From Haloplanus salinus (lineage in GTDB: Archaea; Halobacteriota; Halobacteria; Halobacteriales; Haloferacaceae): 64,000 nucleotides of DNA. The stretch is from contig NZ_QPHM01000001.1 of assembly GCF_003336245.1 (NCBI RefSeq), positions 1,240,001 through 1,304,000 on the forward strand, written 5' to 3'. Made by a program: the position numbers and the translations under genes. Below, piece by piece: positions 35,222 through 43,671 of this stretch (its first letter is position 1; each line of letters begins with the position of its first letter). The notes beneath the pieces are model-generated. The model saw only the letters and a program-made list of their open reading frames with translations. It had not been told where the DNA came from and made no database searches.

Positions 35222-35767
35222 ATGGTGGAAATTGTGAATGCTGTTGGATCGGGTTCTTTTGATAGAGAGTTTGATCTTGCTGTTGTTGCTGAGGATCTTG
35301 GTTCTGTTGCTGATTTTGATGAAGAGAAGTACCCAGGAGTGTATGTCCGGCTTTCTGAAGATTCGCCGTTGGCAACGATTTACAGAACTGGCAAATTCAT
35401 TGTTACAGGTGCGGATTCTATCGATGGATTGTATGATGTGAAAGAGGACTTAGTGGATATTCTAACAGAGCCCGGTATTATTCTCGAAGGAGATCTACAG
35501 TGGTTCCAGGTTCAGAACTTGGTCTGTACTACAGTTTTGGACGCTAATCTGAATTTGAATGCGTTAGCGATTGGGCTGGGTTTAGAACAGACTGAGTATG
35601 AGCCGGAGCAGTTCCCCGGTTTGATTTATCGGAATCCGGGTTTTGAGTGTGTGGCCCTGATTTTTTCGACGGGTAAAGCTGTGATCACTGGTAGTAATGA
35701 CTTGGAGGAGGCGGAGGCTGTAGTTTCTTTTCTGGAGGAGGAGTTATCGAGGCTTCAACTGAATTGA
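35222..35767 (+). CDS. tbp: Divergent TATA-binding protein, copy 2
   Basis: A 181-residue TBP paralogue. Second repeat: YEPEQFPGLIYRNPGFE and ALIFSTGKAVITG (Phe retained). First repeat: KYPGVYVRLSEDS and ATIYRTGKFIVTG, with Tyr at the two Phe positions. It follows hsdR by 8 bp, so it appears to be part of the restriction operon. Together with copy 1 it brackets hsdMSR. It probably recruits polymerase to a subset of element promoters (inference). Confidence 0.88.
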   Translation: MVEIVNAVGSGSFDREFDLAVVAEDLGSVADFDEEKYPGVYVRLSEDSPLATIYRTGKFIVTGADSIDGLYDVKEDLVDILTEPGIILEGDLQWFQVQNLVCTTVLDANLNLNALAIGLGLEQTEYEPEQFPGLIYRNPGFECVALIFSTGKAVITGSNDLEEAEAVVSFLEEELSRLQLN

Positions 35768-35779
35768 GGCCTTGGAGCT

Positions 35780-37810
35780 GTGTTTTACCCCTACGTGCGG
35801 AATTTGTGTTCCGTGAGTCGAGAGGGTAGGAATCTAATTGATTTTGCGGAGAGGAACGATTTGTTGAGTGATGAAGAGGTCCGGAACCTGGTTTTAGCCG
35901 CTGGGTTATCCGGTAGTGACCGTGTTCAGAGTTCGATTAGAAAAGCAGTATTGGGTAAGGCTGTTGAGACTTTGGAGTACCCTTTTGATTCAGGATCTTC
36001 TTTCGGACAGGTTGTGCTGGGTGAGACGTTCCAAGGTCAGGCCTTCAGACTCATAGAGCAGGATTTGCCGAAGCATCTTCTCGCGGTAGGCCAGTCAGGT
36101 TCCGGGAAGACGACGCTCTTCTACAGGTTGATGAGTGAGGTCGACGAGCCGTTCTGGGCCTTTGATTTGAAGCAGGATTATCGCCATTTAGCAGGTGAAA
36201 CTGATTTGTTGGTGTTGTCGTGGCAGGAGTTCCGTTTTAATCCGTTGAGGCCTCCGGATGGTGTTTCACCGAGACGTTGGGCGCAGGTGTTCAGCGAGAT
36301 ATTCAGTCATGCCACTGCTTTGCTTAGTGGTTCGAAGAATTACTTGTTGAAGAAGATTGTCGAACTCTACAAGCTTTATGGCCTGTTTGACGATGTCTCT
36401 GGCCCGTTTCCGAGTCTTCACGAGCTTCAGCGTTTGATCGAGGAGGATACGATGAATTTTGTGCGGAAGGCTTCTGATTACCGTGAAACCGTTCTCAACA
36501 GGCTTGAAGCGATGAATCTTACTTCTGGTACGGTTTTTGACTGTAGTCGAGGTTACGGGGTTGAAGAGCTTCTTCAGAGGGATGTGGTGTTCGAGTTTGA
36601 CGGTCTTTCCAGGGATGTTCAGAACTTTTTGATGGAGGTCTTGTTCGCCTTTGTCTATGAGTACCGGTTGGCTCAAAACCACCGCGACCAGGGCTTGAAT
36701 CACTTGTTCTTCCTGGACGAAGGGAAGAGAGTGTTCTCTGTGTATAAGGAGCGGCAGGAGGCCTCTGGTATCCCAGAAGTAGACGAACTCACGGCGAAGA
36801 TGAGGGAGTTTGGTGAAGGCCTTGTAGTCGCGGATCAGGAAGCTTCGAAGTTGACGGATTCGATCAAGGCTAATACGTACACGAAGGTCTTGTTGTCTAC
36901 GGCAGGTCGGAAGCAGTTTGAGGCGATGACCGAGGCGATGAATTTGTCTCAGAGGCAGGCGGAGTTTGCTTCAGAGCTTGATATCGGTGAGGCCGTGGTT
37001 CAGGTCGGCAACCGTGTAGGCCCAGTCCCTGTCGATCTCAAGAACTATGAGCTGGAGAAGCAGGTTTCGGATGAACGGCTTCGGAAACAGCAGTTGAAAA
37101 AATGGGACCGGCTTTCACATGAACCAAGGGAAACAACACAGAGATTCAGAGACACTCTAGCACCAGGAAGGTCAGAAGAAGTAGAGGAACCTGAGATTGT
37201 AGAAGACCCTAAAGACGTTGTAGAGCTCTCAGGCGAGGCCGACCGCTTACTCAAAGACATAGTCGAGAACCCGTTCAAGGCCTTGACCAAGCGTTACAAC
37301 AGGTTTTCCAGTCGGTACAAGGGAAACAAGGCGAAGAACGAACTCGTCGAATACGGAGTCGTAATCGAACGCCAGGTCAAAGCCCAGGACGGGAAGAGGA
37401 AGCTGCTACAACTTACGGACAGAGGCCGCGACTACGTCGAAAGCAGTCTAGATCTCGAAGCGAAACACAGGGGGCGAGGAGGAATCATACACAGGTACTG
37501 GCAACACCGAATCAAAGAAGCGTTAGAAGATGAAGGTCTCAATGCCTACCTGGAAACATTCGATGCCGATGTCTACGTCAACCTTTATGACCGCGAACTC
37601 GTGGTCGAAGTAGCGATGGGAGACAACCCAAGAGAAATAGAACACATCCAGAAGCACCTCGACAAAGACTTCATTATCTGGGTTGCCGCCCGAAGCCAAG
37701 AGATCCTGGAAGGATTGAAGCAGAGGATGCAGGAGAAAGGCCTTCAGACTGATCGCGTGGATTTTAGGACGGTTCGGGAGTTCAACGACTTAGAAGAGGT
37801 CCCTGATTAG
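35780..37810 (+). CDS. HerA/VirB4-like ATPase with nuclease-like C-terminus
   Basis: A 676-residue protein. Walker A AVGQSGSGKTTLFYRL is near 103-118 and Walker B-like LFFLDEGKRVFSV near 310-322, then VVADQEASKL and LLSTAGRKQFE, as in HerA/FtsK-type pumps. After about 540 comes a region with HRGRGGIIHRYWQHRIKEAL, DADVYVNLYDRELVVEVAMG, resembling a PD-(D/E)xK nuclease fold, but the final Lys is replaced (ExA). GTG start 35,780 lies 12 bp after tbp copy 2. It may process or move DNA with the restriction module. Confidence 0.7.
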   Translation: MFYPYVRNLCSVSREGRNLIDFAERNDLLSDEEVRNLVLAAGLSGSDRVQSSIRKAVLGKAVETLEYPFDSGSSFGQVVLGETFQGQAFRLIEQDLPKHLLAVGQSGSGKTTLFYRLMSEVDEPFWAFDLKQDYRHLAGETDLLVLSWQEFRFNPLRPPDGVSPRRWAQVFSEIFSHATALLSGSKNYLLKKIVELYKLYGLFDDVSGPFPSLHELQRLIEEDTMNFVRKASDYRETVLNRLEAMNLTSGTVFDCSRGYGVEELLQRDVVFEFDGLSRDVQNFLMEVLFAFVYEYRLAQNHRDQGLNHLFFLDEGKRVFSVYKERQEASGIPEVDELTAKMREFGEGLVVADQEASKLTDSIKANTYTKVLLSTAGRKQFEAMTEAMNLSQRQAEFASELDIGEAVVQVGNRVGPVPVDLKNYELEKQVSDERLRKQQLKKWDRLSHEPRETTQRFRDTLAPGRSEEVEEPEIVEDPKDVVELSGEADRLLKDIVENPFKALTKRYNRFSSRYKGNKAKNELVEYGVVIERQVKAQDGKRKLLQLTDRGRDYVESSLDLEAKHRGRGGIIHRYWQHRIKEALEDEGLNAYLETFDADVYVNLYDRELVVEVAMGDNPREIEHIQKHLDKDFIIWVAARSQEILEGLKQRMQEKGLQTDRVDFRTVREFNDLEEVPD

Positions 37811-37852
37811 GTTGTTCGGGTGTTTCGAGAGGTTGGAATATAATACTATAAT

Positions 37853-38551
37853 TTAGTTTTCTTCTTCTGTGTATATTTCTAATTGTGAGCTATCGTATCC
37901 GTACTTGTTAAGAACTTGCTCGATTATTCGATTCACGTCGTTGGCGGAAAAGTTGGTTTCTACGAATAGGTCGGTTTCTGGGATTCTTTTTGGGGCTACG
38001 AGAGCAGATTCGTCTCCTTTTTCGACAAAGTAATCTCTTTTTCTTCCACTGATTTCAGTTATTTTCTTTTGATCTTCCACGTCCTGGAGTATGCGAGAGG
38101 TTGCTGTTTGAAGAGTTTCAGTCCAGTTGGTCACATCGTGTGTATCTCCGAGTATCTTGATTACTGCCGGTGTGGTACCGGTATAGTCGTCTTTTGAGCT
38201 CTGGCTTGGAGTCTCATCTGTTTCCCCCAGTTCTTCTTTAGTTGTGTTTCTCAGTACTTTATTTACAGTGTCTGCGAACTCTTGATAGCCGCTCTGTAAG
38301 AATACGAATTTTTCGCTCTGTCTATCGTAAGAGTAGTTCTCTGCTATCTCATGAACACCATTTTCAGTAGTTGAGAGATTTTTCTCAGGATTGGGTCTCC
38401 ACATATCTAGTAACTCGATGTTTCTGTTGCCTCTACTGTACTGGCTCAATGTGTTATCTATGTTAGTTGATTTGCCGATTTTGACATCCATAATCTTGAG
38501 GCCTGAATACTCCATATTAGAGATTCTGATAGCGTAGACGATGTCGGTCAT
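37853..38551 (-). CDS. GIY-YIG/T5orf172-like protein (tentative)
   Basis: A 232-residue protein whose N-terminus DIVYAIRISNMEYSGLKIMD then VKIGKSTNIDNTLSQYSRG resembles the strand-helix start of T5orf172/MUG113-type GIY-YIG nuclease domains, including the KIGKSTN element. The C-terminal part (from about 120) is a second domain of unknown type. It is convergent with the HerA-like gene. ATG at 38,549-38,551. Catalytic residues are not certain. Confidence 0.5.
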   Translation of the reverse strand: MTDIVYAIRISNMEYSGLKIMDVKIGKSTNIDNTLSQYSRGNRNIELLDMWRPNPEKNLSTTENGVHEIAENYSYDRQSEKFVFLQSGYQEFADTVNKVLRNTTKEELGETDETPSQSSKDDYTGTTPAVIKILGDTHDVTNWTETLQTATSRILQDVEDQKKITEISGRKRDYFVEKGDESALVAPKRIPETDLFVETNFSANDVNRIIEQVLNKYGYDSSQLEIYTEEEN

Positions 38552-39029
38552 AGAACCATTTTGTTACGGTATTCTCTTTACCTTTATCGAAATCCTGTGC
38601 TTTAGATGACTGTCTCAGTTCTTGTACAATTCAGCTAATCGGCTGCGAAGCAGTAACTAAGCTAACGGTGAGAGTCATGAAGCGGCATTTTATTATCTGA
38701 AACCAGGTATGACAAATTAATTATATAAATGCCGACCACCAATTTTCGCTTGAAAACCCAAACGAAGCGAGGAGAGCAGAGGAAAGAGACATAAACGGAT
38801 AATGAGATGGTCCACCCGGCCCGTGTTACGGGAGTAAATTGGTCAAGAACCAAAATGAGGCCTTCAACGGCCAAGAGAAACAGAATGAAGTTCAAAAGAA
38901 ATAGGAATTGGACTAAGGGTAAAGTACTCTAATCGACCAAGGTACCCGTGTTTCGTTAGGCCATTATAGTCATGCGAAGCTGGGCCTTCCTCCGTTCTCC
39001 TTCAACTTTCAACCAGGAAGAACCACTTT
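38552..39029. other. Gap without a clear gene
   Basis: About 480 bp between a minus-strand gene and the second recombinase. It contains an AT-rich tract (38,717-38,730), two short basic in-frame ORFs separated by a TAA (38,729-38,794 and 38,807-38,932) and a GGTACC near 38,941. No RNA family is recognised. Confidence 0.45.
38807..38932 (+). CDS. Possible small basic protein
   Basis: The frame reads MVHPARVTGVNWSRTKMRPS and then a run of Lys/Arg/Asn (KRNRMKFKRNRNWTKGK), 41 residues, very unlike the acidic norm here. Another basic ORF in the same frame ends 12 bp before its start. It may instead be part of a structured RNA. Weak support. Confidence 0.25.
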   Translation: MVHPARVTGVNWSRTKMRPSTAKRNRMKFKRNRNWTKGKVL

Positions 39030-40268
39030 ATGAGCTCTACACACTACATAGATGTACAAAATTCGCTTGAAAACCTAGAAGAACAAGTCGATGAGGAGAA
39101 CTACCAGACGATCCTTTCCTTCATCAACGAGGTCGCTGCGGAAGGAATAGGTGAAAGCCAGCAGCAACGTCAGATCTACTCCCTGAAGCTGGTTATCAAC
39201 AAGTTCTCACCGCCCGGCTTCAAGCTCGAAGGCGCATCAGAAGCAGAACTGAAGAACGTCGTCGCACAGATCAACCGAAGCGACTACGCAGATTCGACCA
39301 AGGCCAAGATGAGGGCCTCACTCAAGAAGTTCTACAAAATTCAGAACGGCGGAGACGAGCACCCAGAGAAAGTCAGTTTCTTCAAAGTCCACAACTCGCG
39401 GAAAGGGAACACCGTCTCAAGAGACGACCTCTTCACCAAAGACGAACTCAAAGACCTGATGAAGCAGTTCGGAAACACCAGAGACCGGGCCTTCACCCTG
39501 ACCCTGTATGAGACCGCTGCAAGGCCTGGAGAACTATTGAACTGTAACATCGGAGACTTCACAGTCAACGGGAAAGGCGACTTCATCTACCTGGAAGGCC
39601 TGAAAGGGACTCCTGACCGGACCAACCAACTGGTTCGAGCAGGTAGGACACTACGTGAGTGGATCGCTCACCATCCTTTAGGCGGTGAAATGGGCGATAT
39701 TGAGGATTCCTCAGCGCCTCTTTTTGTGAAGAAGGAGCAGCATCAGTGCCGGAAATGCGGTGAGAAGAAGGGAGATCACGACGGCGGATGCAGCTATGAA
39801 CCTGACCCCAGAGACGAGATGAGTTATCAGTCCTATGTTCGCAGGTTCAAAGAGGCCTGTGAGAGAGCGGAGATCCCCGAGAACAAGCGGAGGCCGTACA
39901 ATTTGCGGCATACCCGTTTGACTGAGGTTGCAACGTTCATGGGTTATGAGCAGTTGAACAAGTTCGCCGGCTGGGTTCCCGGTTCTGACCGGGCTAAGAT
40001 CTACGTCCACCTGAACAACGACGACGTCAACCAAGCGATCAGGGACGAATACAACGTTGAAGCAGAAGAAGATGAGGAAGAACAGATGAAGAAATGCGCT
40101 TTCTGTGGGACGGAGAATCAGCCTCAGCACACCGAATGCAGAAGCTGCGGTAGACCTCTCAGCCTCGAACGAGACAAGTCGAAGGAAGAAAAGCAGGAGG
40201 TCCTAGAGCGTTTGAACGAACTGGAGGAAAACGGCGTCTTAGAGAAGCTGGAGGAGTTGGAGGGGTGA
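39030..40268 (+). CDS. Second tyrosine recombinase with zinc-ribbon inserts
   Basis: A 412-residue XerC/D-like recombinase. N-terminal SAM-like domain (about 20-115), catalytic Arg in YETAARPGELLN (about 165-176), RPYNLRHTRLTEVA (HxxR-type box, about 288-301), and GWVPGSDRAKIYVH with the Tyr nucleophile near 325. A CRKCGEKKGDHDGGC zinc finger is inserted before the R-box, and a CAFCGTENQPQHTECRSCG ribbon and coiled coil end the protein. Such zinc-ribbon recombinases are common in haloarchaeal plasmids. It may resolve dimers or invert DNA. Confidence 0.88.
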   Translation: MSSTHYIDVQNSLENLEEQVDEENYQTILSFINEVAAEGIGESQQQRQIYSLKLVINKFSPPGFKLEGASEAELKNVVAQINRSDYADSTKAKMRASLKKFYKIQNGGDEHPEKVSFFKVHNSRKGNTVSRDDLFTKDELKDLMKQFGNTRDRAFTLTLYETAARPGELLNCNIGDFTVNGKGDFIYLEGLKGTPDRTNQLVRAGRTLREWIAHHPLGGEMGDIEDSSAPLFVKKEQHQCRKCGEKKGDHDGGCSYEPDPRDEMSYQSYVRRFKEACERAEIPENKRRPYNLRHTRLTEVATFMGYEQLNKFAGWVPGSDRAKIYVHLNNDDVNQAIRDEYNVEAEEDEEEQMKKCAFCGTENQPQHTECRSCGRPLSLERDKSKEEKQEVLERLNELEENGVLEKLEELEG

Positions 40269-40286
40269 GGGCGTATTTTTCCCTCA

Positions 40287-40317
40287 CTTATTTAAATCTT
40301 GGTCAGTAATATTGACC
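40287..40317 (+). promoter_or_regulatory. Promoter and operator of the MNT/HEPN pair
   Basis: A TATA element (CTTATTTAAATC, about 40,287-40,298) is followed by the inverted repeat GGTCA-7nt-TGACC (40,301-40,317), just before the ATG at 40,327. The arrangement suggests an autorepressed, nearly leaderless toxin-antitoxin operon. Confidence 0.55.
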
Positions 40318-40326
40318 GTGGACAGT

Positions 40327-40986
40327 ATGGTTGACCAAGATGGGCCTGGGGTCCTACTGCCAATACCGCTTGGAAAGGACAAAGTATTCCGAAACCAGGC
40401 AACAGACGACATCCTAGAACTACTCTACCGAAACCCCCATGAAGAGTTCGGAGTACGCCAACTCAGAGAGATAACAGGGCACGGCGCTCAAACCGTAGAT
40501 ACCGCCCTTACACTACTCGAACAACTCGACCTGATCCAAACCCGCAGAGAAGGAAACAAGAAACTCACATCCATAAACCGTGACCGCGTCCAGAAACCCG
40601 ATGACCCCATCCTTGAAATAAAACAGGAAGCATTCCGAAACCCAGTCAAGGCCTTCTCCGACAGGGTAAAAAAAGATCAAGGAGATAATCTCGTCGGTAT
40701 CCTGCTTTTCGGAAGTGTTGCCCGGGGAGAAGCAGACCGTGCCAGCGACATCGACATCCAAGTAATCGTAGAGGATGACTTGTTACAGTCTCGGAGAGAG
40801 ATACAGGACATAAGACAGGAAATGGAGGAATCTAAGTTCGGCGGTGAAAGATACGAGTTTCAGGTACTGGTTGAATCAGTTGAAACCGCTGAACAGTACG
40901 GGGACAAACTCCAAGAAATCTTTTCAGAGGCAGTCACGATTTACTCCACTGACCAACTTAAGGAACTCCGGCAGGTGATTCTGTAA
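40327..40986 (+). CDS. mntA: MNT-type nucleotidyltransferase with winged helix (antitoxin)
   Basis: A 219-residue protein. An N-terminal winged helix (GVRQLREITGHGAQTVDTAL) is followed by a minimal nucleotidyltransferase with GSVARGEADRASDIDIQVIV, the GSx10DxD catalytic motif. By analogy with MntA/HepT it would AMPylate the partner toxin and repress the operon. ATG 40,327 is chosen because the TATA box sits 29-40 nt upstream. Stop overlaps the partner ATG. Confidence 0.8.
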   Translation: MVDQDGPGVLLPIPLGKDKVFRNQATDDILELLYRNPHEEFGVRQLREITGHGAQTVDTALTLLEQLDLIQTRREGNKKLTSINRDRVQKPDDPILEIKQEAFRNPVKAFSDRVKKDQGDNLVGILLFGSVARGEADRASDIDIQVIVEDDLLQSRREIQDIRQEMEESKFGGERYEFQVLVESVETAEQYGDKLQEIFSEAVTIYSTDQLKELRQVIL

Positions 40987-41480
40987 TGGATAACAGCTCT
41001 ATTGAGGACAGTTTAGATGACGTCTTACAAGAGTTCCGTACCGGTTCCGGCCAACCTGAAACCGGCTTAGAGGTAAATGACACCGCACTTCTTCAACTCC
41101 GGAAATCCTGCCGAATGCTGGCAGCTGTAAAATCACTCCAAGAACAAAACGGCTACTACACCGTGATAATCGAGGCCTCCTTTGCATCAATCGAACGCAG
41201 CATACAGTTCTACCTTCAAGAGAAAAGCTACATCAAGGAAGACGAGTTCGTCGATCACAGAAAAGTCTACGAACTCGGGGAAAACGCAGCATTATACGGC
41301 GCTGACTTCAAGGAGAAGCTGATCCGTCTATGGGAGAACAACCGTTCACGTACCTACTACCGAGAAGGAATAGGGACAGAGAAGAGCGCGGCTTTATTGG
41401 TTGAACTCGCAGAGCAGATTCACAGCCATATCCTCCAACTAGCAGGAGAAAAGCACGAATGCATCTGCGACACCGCTTAA
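40986..41480 (+). CDS. HEPN-domain protein (toxin partner)
   Basis: A 164-residue helical protein, coupled to mntA by a one-base overlap. The segment YYTVIIEASFASIERSIQFY and the later NRSRTYYREGIGT region fit the HEPN fold; the usual R-x4-H RNase motif appears as R-x-R-x-YYR without a His. So catalytic activity is uncertain, or Tyr replaces His as a target for AMPylation. Ends with a Cys-containing tail (HECICDTA). Confidence 0.7.
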   Translation: MDNSSIEDSLDDVLQEFRTGSGQPETGLEVNDTALLQLRKSCRMLAAVKSLQEQNGYYTVIIEASFASIERSIQFYLQEKSYIKEDEFVDHRKVYELGENAALYGADFKEKLIRLWENNRSRTYYREGIGTEKSAALLVELAEQIHSHILQLAGEKHECICDTA

Positions 41481-41579
41481 AAAAAGAAACGTGGATACTC
41501 ACGTGAATATCTAAACATCCCCCCCATAAGAAACACTTCCTGGAAAAACTGGTAAATCCTAATCCAGATAATCAAAGTT

Positions 41580-41729
41580 ATGACGAGTTTATTCGAGCAG
41601 ATATCGGAGGCTGAAGATCTTCTGGAAGAGATCGATTCCTGGAGTGAGGAGGAGATCGAGGAGTTACCGTTGTTCTATAGGGATAAGGCAAGAGAATACC
41701 AGGGTCTTCTGCAACGCGGCGAGGAGTAG
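41580..41729 (+). CDS. Small acidic hypothetical protein (49 residues)
   Basis: The reading MTSLFEQISEAEDLLEEIDS then WSEEEIEELPLFYRDKAREY is a strongly helical acidic peptide. ATG at 41,580 follows an AT-rich leader. The gap before it holds a short inverted repeat (ACGTG/CACGT near 41,490-41,506), which could end the toxin transcript. Confidence 0.5.
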   Translation: MTSLFEQISEAEDLLEEIDSWSEEEIEELPLFYRDKAREYQGLLQRGEE

Positions 41730-41762
41730 CTGTGTTCCACCCTCTATGAGTAAAACTCGTTT

Positions 41763-42209
41763 ATGGATTACTTCGACTACTCAAAAGACCTGTTAGAATC
41801 TGGTGATGCCTTGGACTTCGATATCGAGAGCTTCCTCAAAGAGTCTCAGGAGTTGGAGCAGCAGCGGTTAGAAGAGGAGCTTGAGAGAATCAAACATCAG
41901 TTAGAACAACGGAAAGAGATCTACAACGAAGCCACGCAGGATTTAGAGTCGAAACTGGAATGGTATGTTGACCGACTCCAGGGTATGAACCAGAGAAGGT
42001 TCTCCAGCGACAAAGAGAAAGAAGAGCAATTGAAAACGAAGATCGGGGACCTCTATTCAGAGCTACGTCAGGAACGACGTAGTGCGTGGCGTGACAAACA
42101 GGAACTGGAGAAAGAGAAAAGAGATCTGCTTAGGGAGCTGGAGGAAATCGAGGCGCAGGATTTGGTTGGGAGCCTTCTGAGCGAGGGAGGTACACCATCC
42201 AATTTTTAA
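41763..42209 (+). CDS. Coiled-coil protein
   Basis: A 148-residue protein, mostly one long coiled coil (ESQELEQQRLEEELERIKHQ onward to KQELEKEKRDLLRELEEIEA). No other domain. Possibly a structural or scaffold protein. Start ATG 41,763. Confidence 0.6.
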   Translation: MDYFDYSKDLLESGDALDFDIESFLKESQELEQQRLEEELERIKHQLEQRKEIYNEATQDLESKLEWYVDRLQGMNQRRFSSDKEKEEQLKTKIGDLYSELRQERRSAWRDKQELEKEKRDLLRELEEIEAQDLVGSLLSEGGTPSNF

Positions 42210-42244
42210 TATTTACTGTGGAGTAACAAAAATAGGTTTTAATT

Positions 42245-42436
42245 ATGGAAAATGAAGATCCTTACAGCGATGATACAGTCTTTTTCAGGTATGATAGAGA
42301 AGAGGGAATGACCTTCGATACTTTCAATTATGCGCCTCTCCGCCACCAACAGGGAAGAATCAACGACCTGTTAGATGACATGGGGATCGACCCTATCGAT
42401 GAGCTAGACACGGAAGAAGAATACCAGTTAGAATAA
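42245..42436 (+). CDS. Small acidic hypothetical protein (63 residues)
   Basis: The reading MENEDPYSDDTVFFRYDREE then LRHQQGRINDLLDDMGIDPI is acidic and soluble. Preceded by an AT-rich promoter-like stretch (near 42,208-42,240). Convergent with the Orc1-like gene, 8 bp apart. Not recognised. Confidence 0.5.
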   Translation: MENEDPYSDDTVFFRYDREEGMTFDTFNYAPLRHQQGRINDLLDDMGIDPIDELDTEEEYQLE

Positions 42437-42444
42437 GAATAGAT

Positions 42445-43479
42445 TCAACAAAGCTCCACTTCCCGAGTCTTTCCTTTCTCTCCCCCATAGTAGTAGTCTG
42501 CTTGGACGATATCCAGCAGCTCTAGATTTTTGATGTAGTCGCTAACTCTTCGGTTACTCAAGGCCTCTTGCTCTGTTGATCGGCAGAGATCCTGATACAT
42601 CTCGTAGATCTCTCCAGCTCGAACAGAATTCTCTCCCTCTTCGCTCGCTTCAAAGACCGCTTCGTATACCCGGTAGTGATGTTCGGTAAAGTCGTCCAAG
42701 AGATAGTTCACGTATTCCTGGTATGCGGAGGCCTCCACTTCTCTAATCAGTTCTTCGGTAATCGTGTTATCTGCATTCTTCGCAGCGTACCGTAACCAGG
42801 TCAAGCCTCTATCCACGTTCGACGTACTGGATGCGATGTAGGTCAAGGCCTCTCTCTGAAGAGATCTCGACGCAAGCGCATTCTTTGCGCGTTCAGCGAG
42901 TATCTGGTAGAGTTCTCCCCCGGTGTAAGGCTCAAATCCTATTCTGCGTGGCTGTAGGCTGCTGTATGTTCGTTCCTCGATCAGGGACTCCAGTTTCTCG
43001 GTGTTTGAGGAGATCGTGATTACCGAGATGTTGTCGCTGTTTTCGAGGCGAGAGAGGAAGTACAGCAGATCATCTCCGTCATTCAGGAGTAGGAAGTCGA
43101 TTTCGTCGAGGATGACAACTGTCTTCATCACCTCGGCTTGTTCACCGACTCTGCGTTGTAGCTCCGAAGTATGATGACCATCGTTGACGTCTTGAGAGAA
43201 GGCCTTGCAGATCTGTTTCAACGCCTTGTACTGGGTATCGTACCTGTGACAGGGCACGTAGGCCTTTGAAACTCGTTTAGGGAGGTCGTTGAAGACTGAA
43301 TTGACGGCCTGGGTCTTACCTGTCCCGCGAGGTCCGTGGACGTGAAGGTTAGGCAGTGGAGCTTCTTCACCGCCTGCGAAAGAGGCCTTCAACGAGGAAG
43401 CTTCGTTTTCTCGGTCTTGGAATTCGTCGGGTACGTAGTTCAGTTGCAGTGGAGCCGGGTCTTCAAGTACGTTAGTCAT
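42445..43479 (-). CDS. Orc1/Cdc6-family AAA+ initiator with winged helix
   Basis: A 344-residue protein. Walker A HGPRGTGKTQAV near 47-58, Walker B VVILDEIDFLLL near 120-131, sensor-1 ITISSNTEKL, and a C-terminal winged-helix region (AGEIYEMYQDLCRSTEQEAL and RRVSDYIKNLELLDIV). This is the standard archaeal replication initiator layout. It is divergent from a second such gene, with a 190-bp gap as the candidate origin. ATG at 43,477-43,479. Confidence 0.88.
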   Translation of the reverse strand: MTNVLEDPAPLQLNYVPDEFQDRENEASSLKASFAGGEEAPLPNLHVHGPRGTGKTQAVNSVFNDLPKRVSKAYVPCHRYDTQYKALKQICKAFSQDVNDGHHTSELQRRVGEQAEVMKTVVILDEIDFLLLNDGDDLLYFLSRLENSDNISVITISSNTEKLESLIEERTYSSLQPRRIGFEPYTGGELYQILAERAKNALASRSLQREALTYIASSTSNVDRGLTWLRYAAKNADNTITEELIREVEASAYQEYVNYLLDDFTEHHYRVYEAVFEASEEGENSVRAGEIYEMYQDLCRSTEQEALSNRRVSDYIKNLELLDIVQADYYYGGEKGKTREVELC

Positions 43480-43671
43480 AGAGTCTTCTGGGCAAAGGAG
43501 AGTTACACCGGTTTATCGACGGCAGGTTTCAATTGACCCCTATATGTTAAACAGGCCTCCGTGTAGTTTCCGCGAATTCCGGTAGTACAGGCCATGTGAA
43601 ACGGAGTCCCGGTCTCTCTTTTTGAAGCTTGATCACGCATCAAGTTACTACAGGAGAGGGGGGATTCTACA
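43480..43671. other. Candidate replication origin between divergent orc1/cdc6-like genes
   Basis: A 192-bp gap between divergent initiator genes, where haloarchaeal origins usually lie. It has GTTTC/GAAAC motifs in both orientations (GGTTTCAATTG, TAGTTTCCGCG, GTGAAACGGAG) and one AGGCCT, but no extended AT-rich tract. I could not align a clear origin-recognition box. Confidence 0.4.

Noticed and set aside
11471-37450. Recurrent GATCTAGATC-like strings
   Set aside because: They occur in the element at several places (11,472; 14,268; 18,788; 25,981; 37,448) but are few, without spacing or positional pattern, so no role can be argued.
29266-37859. 15-bp direct repeats ACTATAATTT(G/A)GTTT flanking hsdMSR-tbp-herA
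   Set aside because: A 15-mer with one mismatch is expected by chance many times in 37 kb, and copy 1 of tbp lies outside. Not enough for a transposon boundary.
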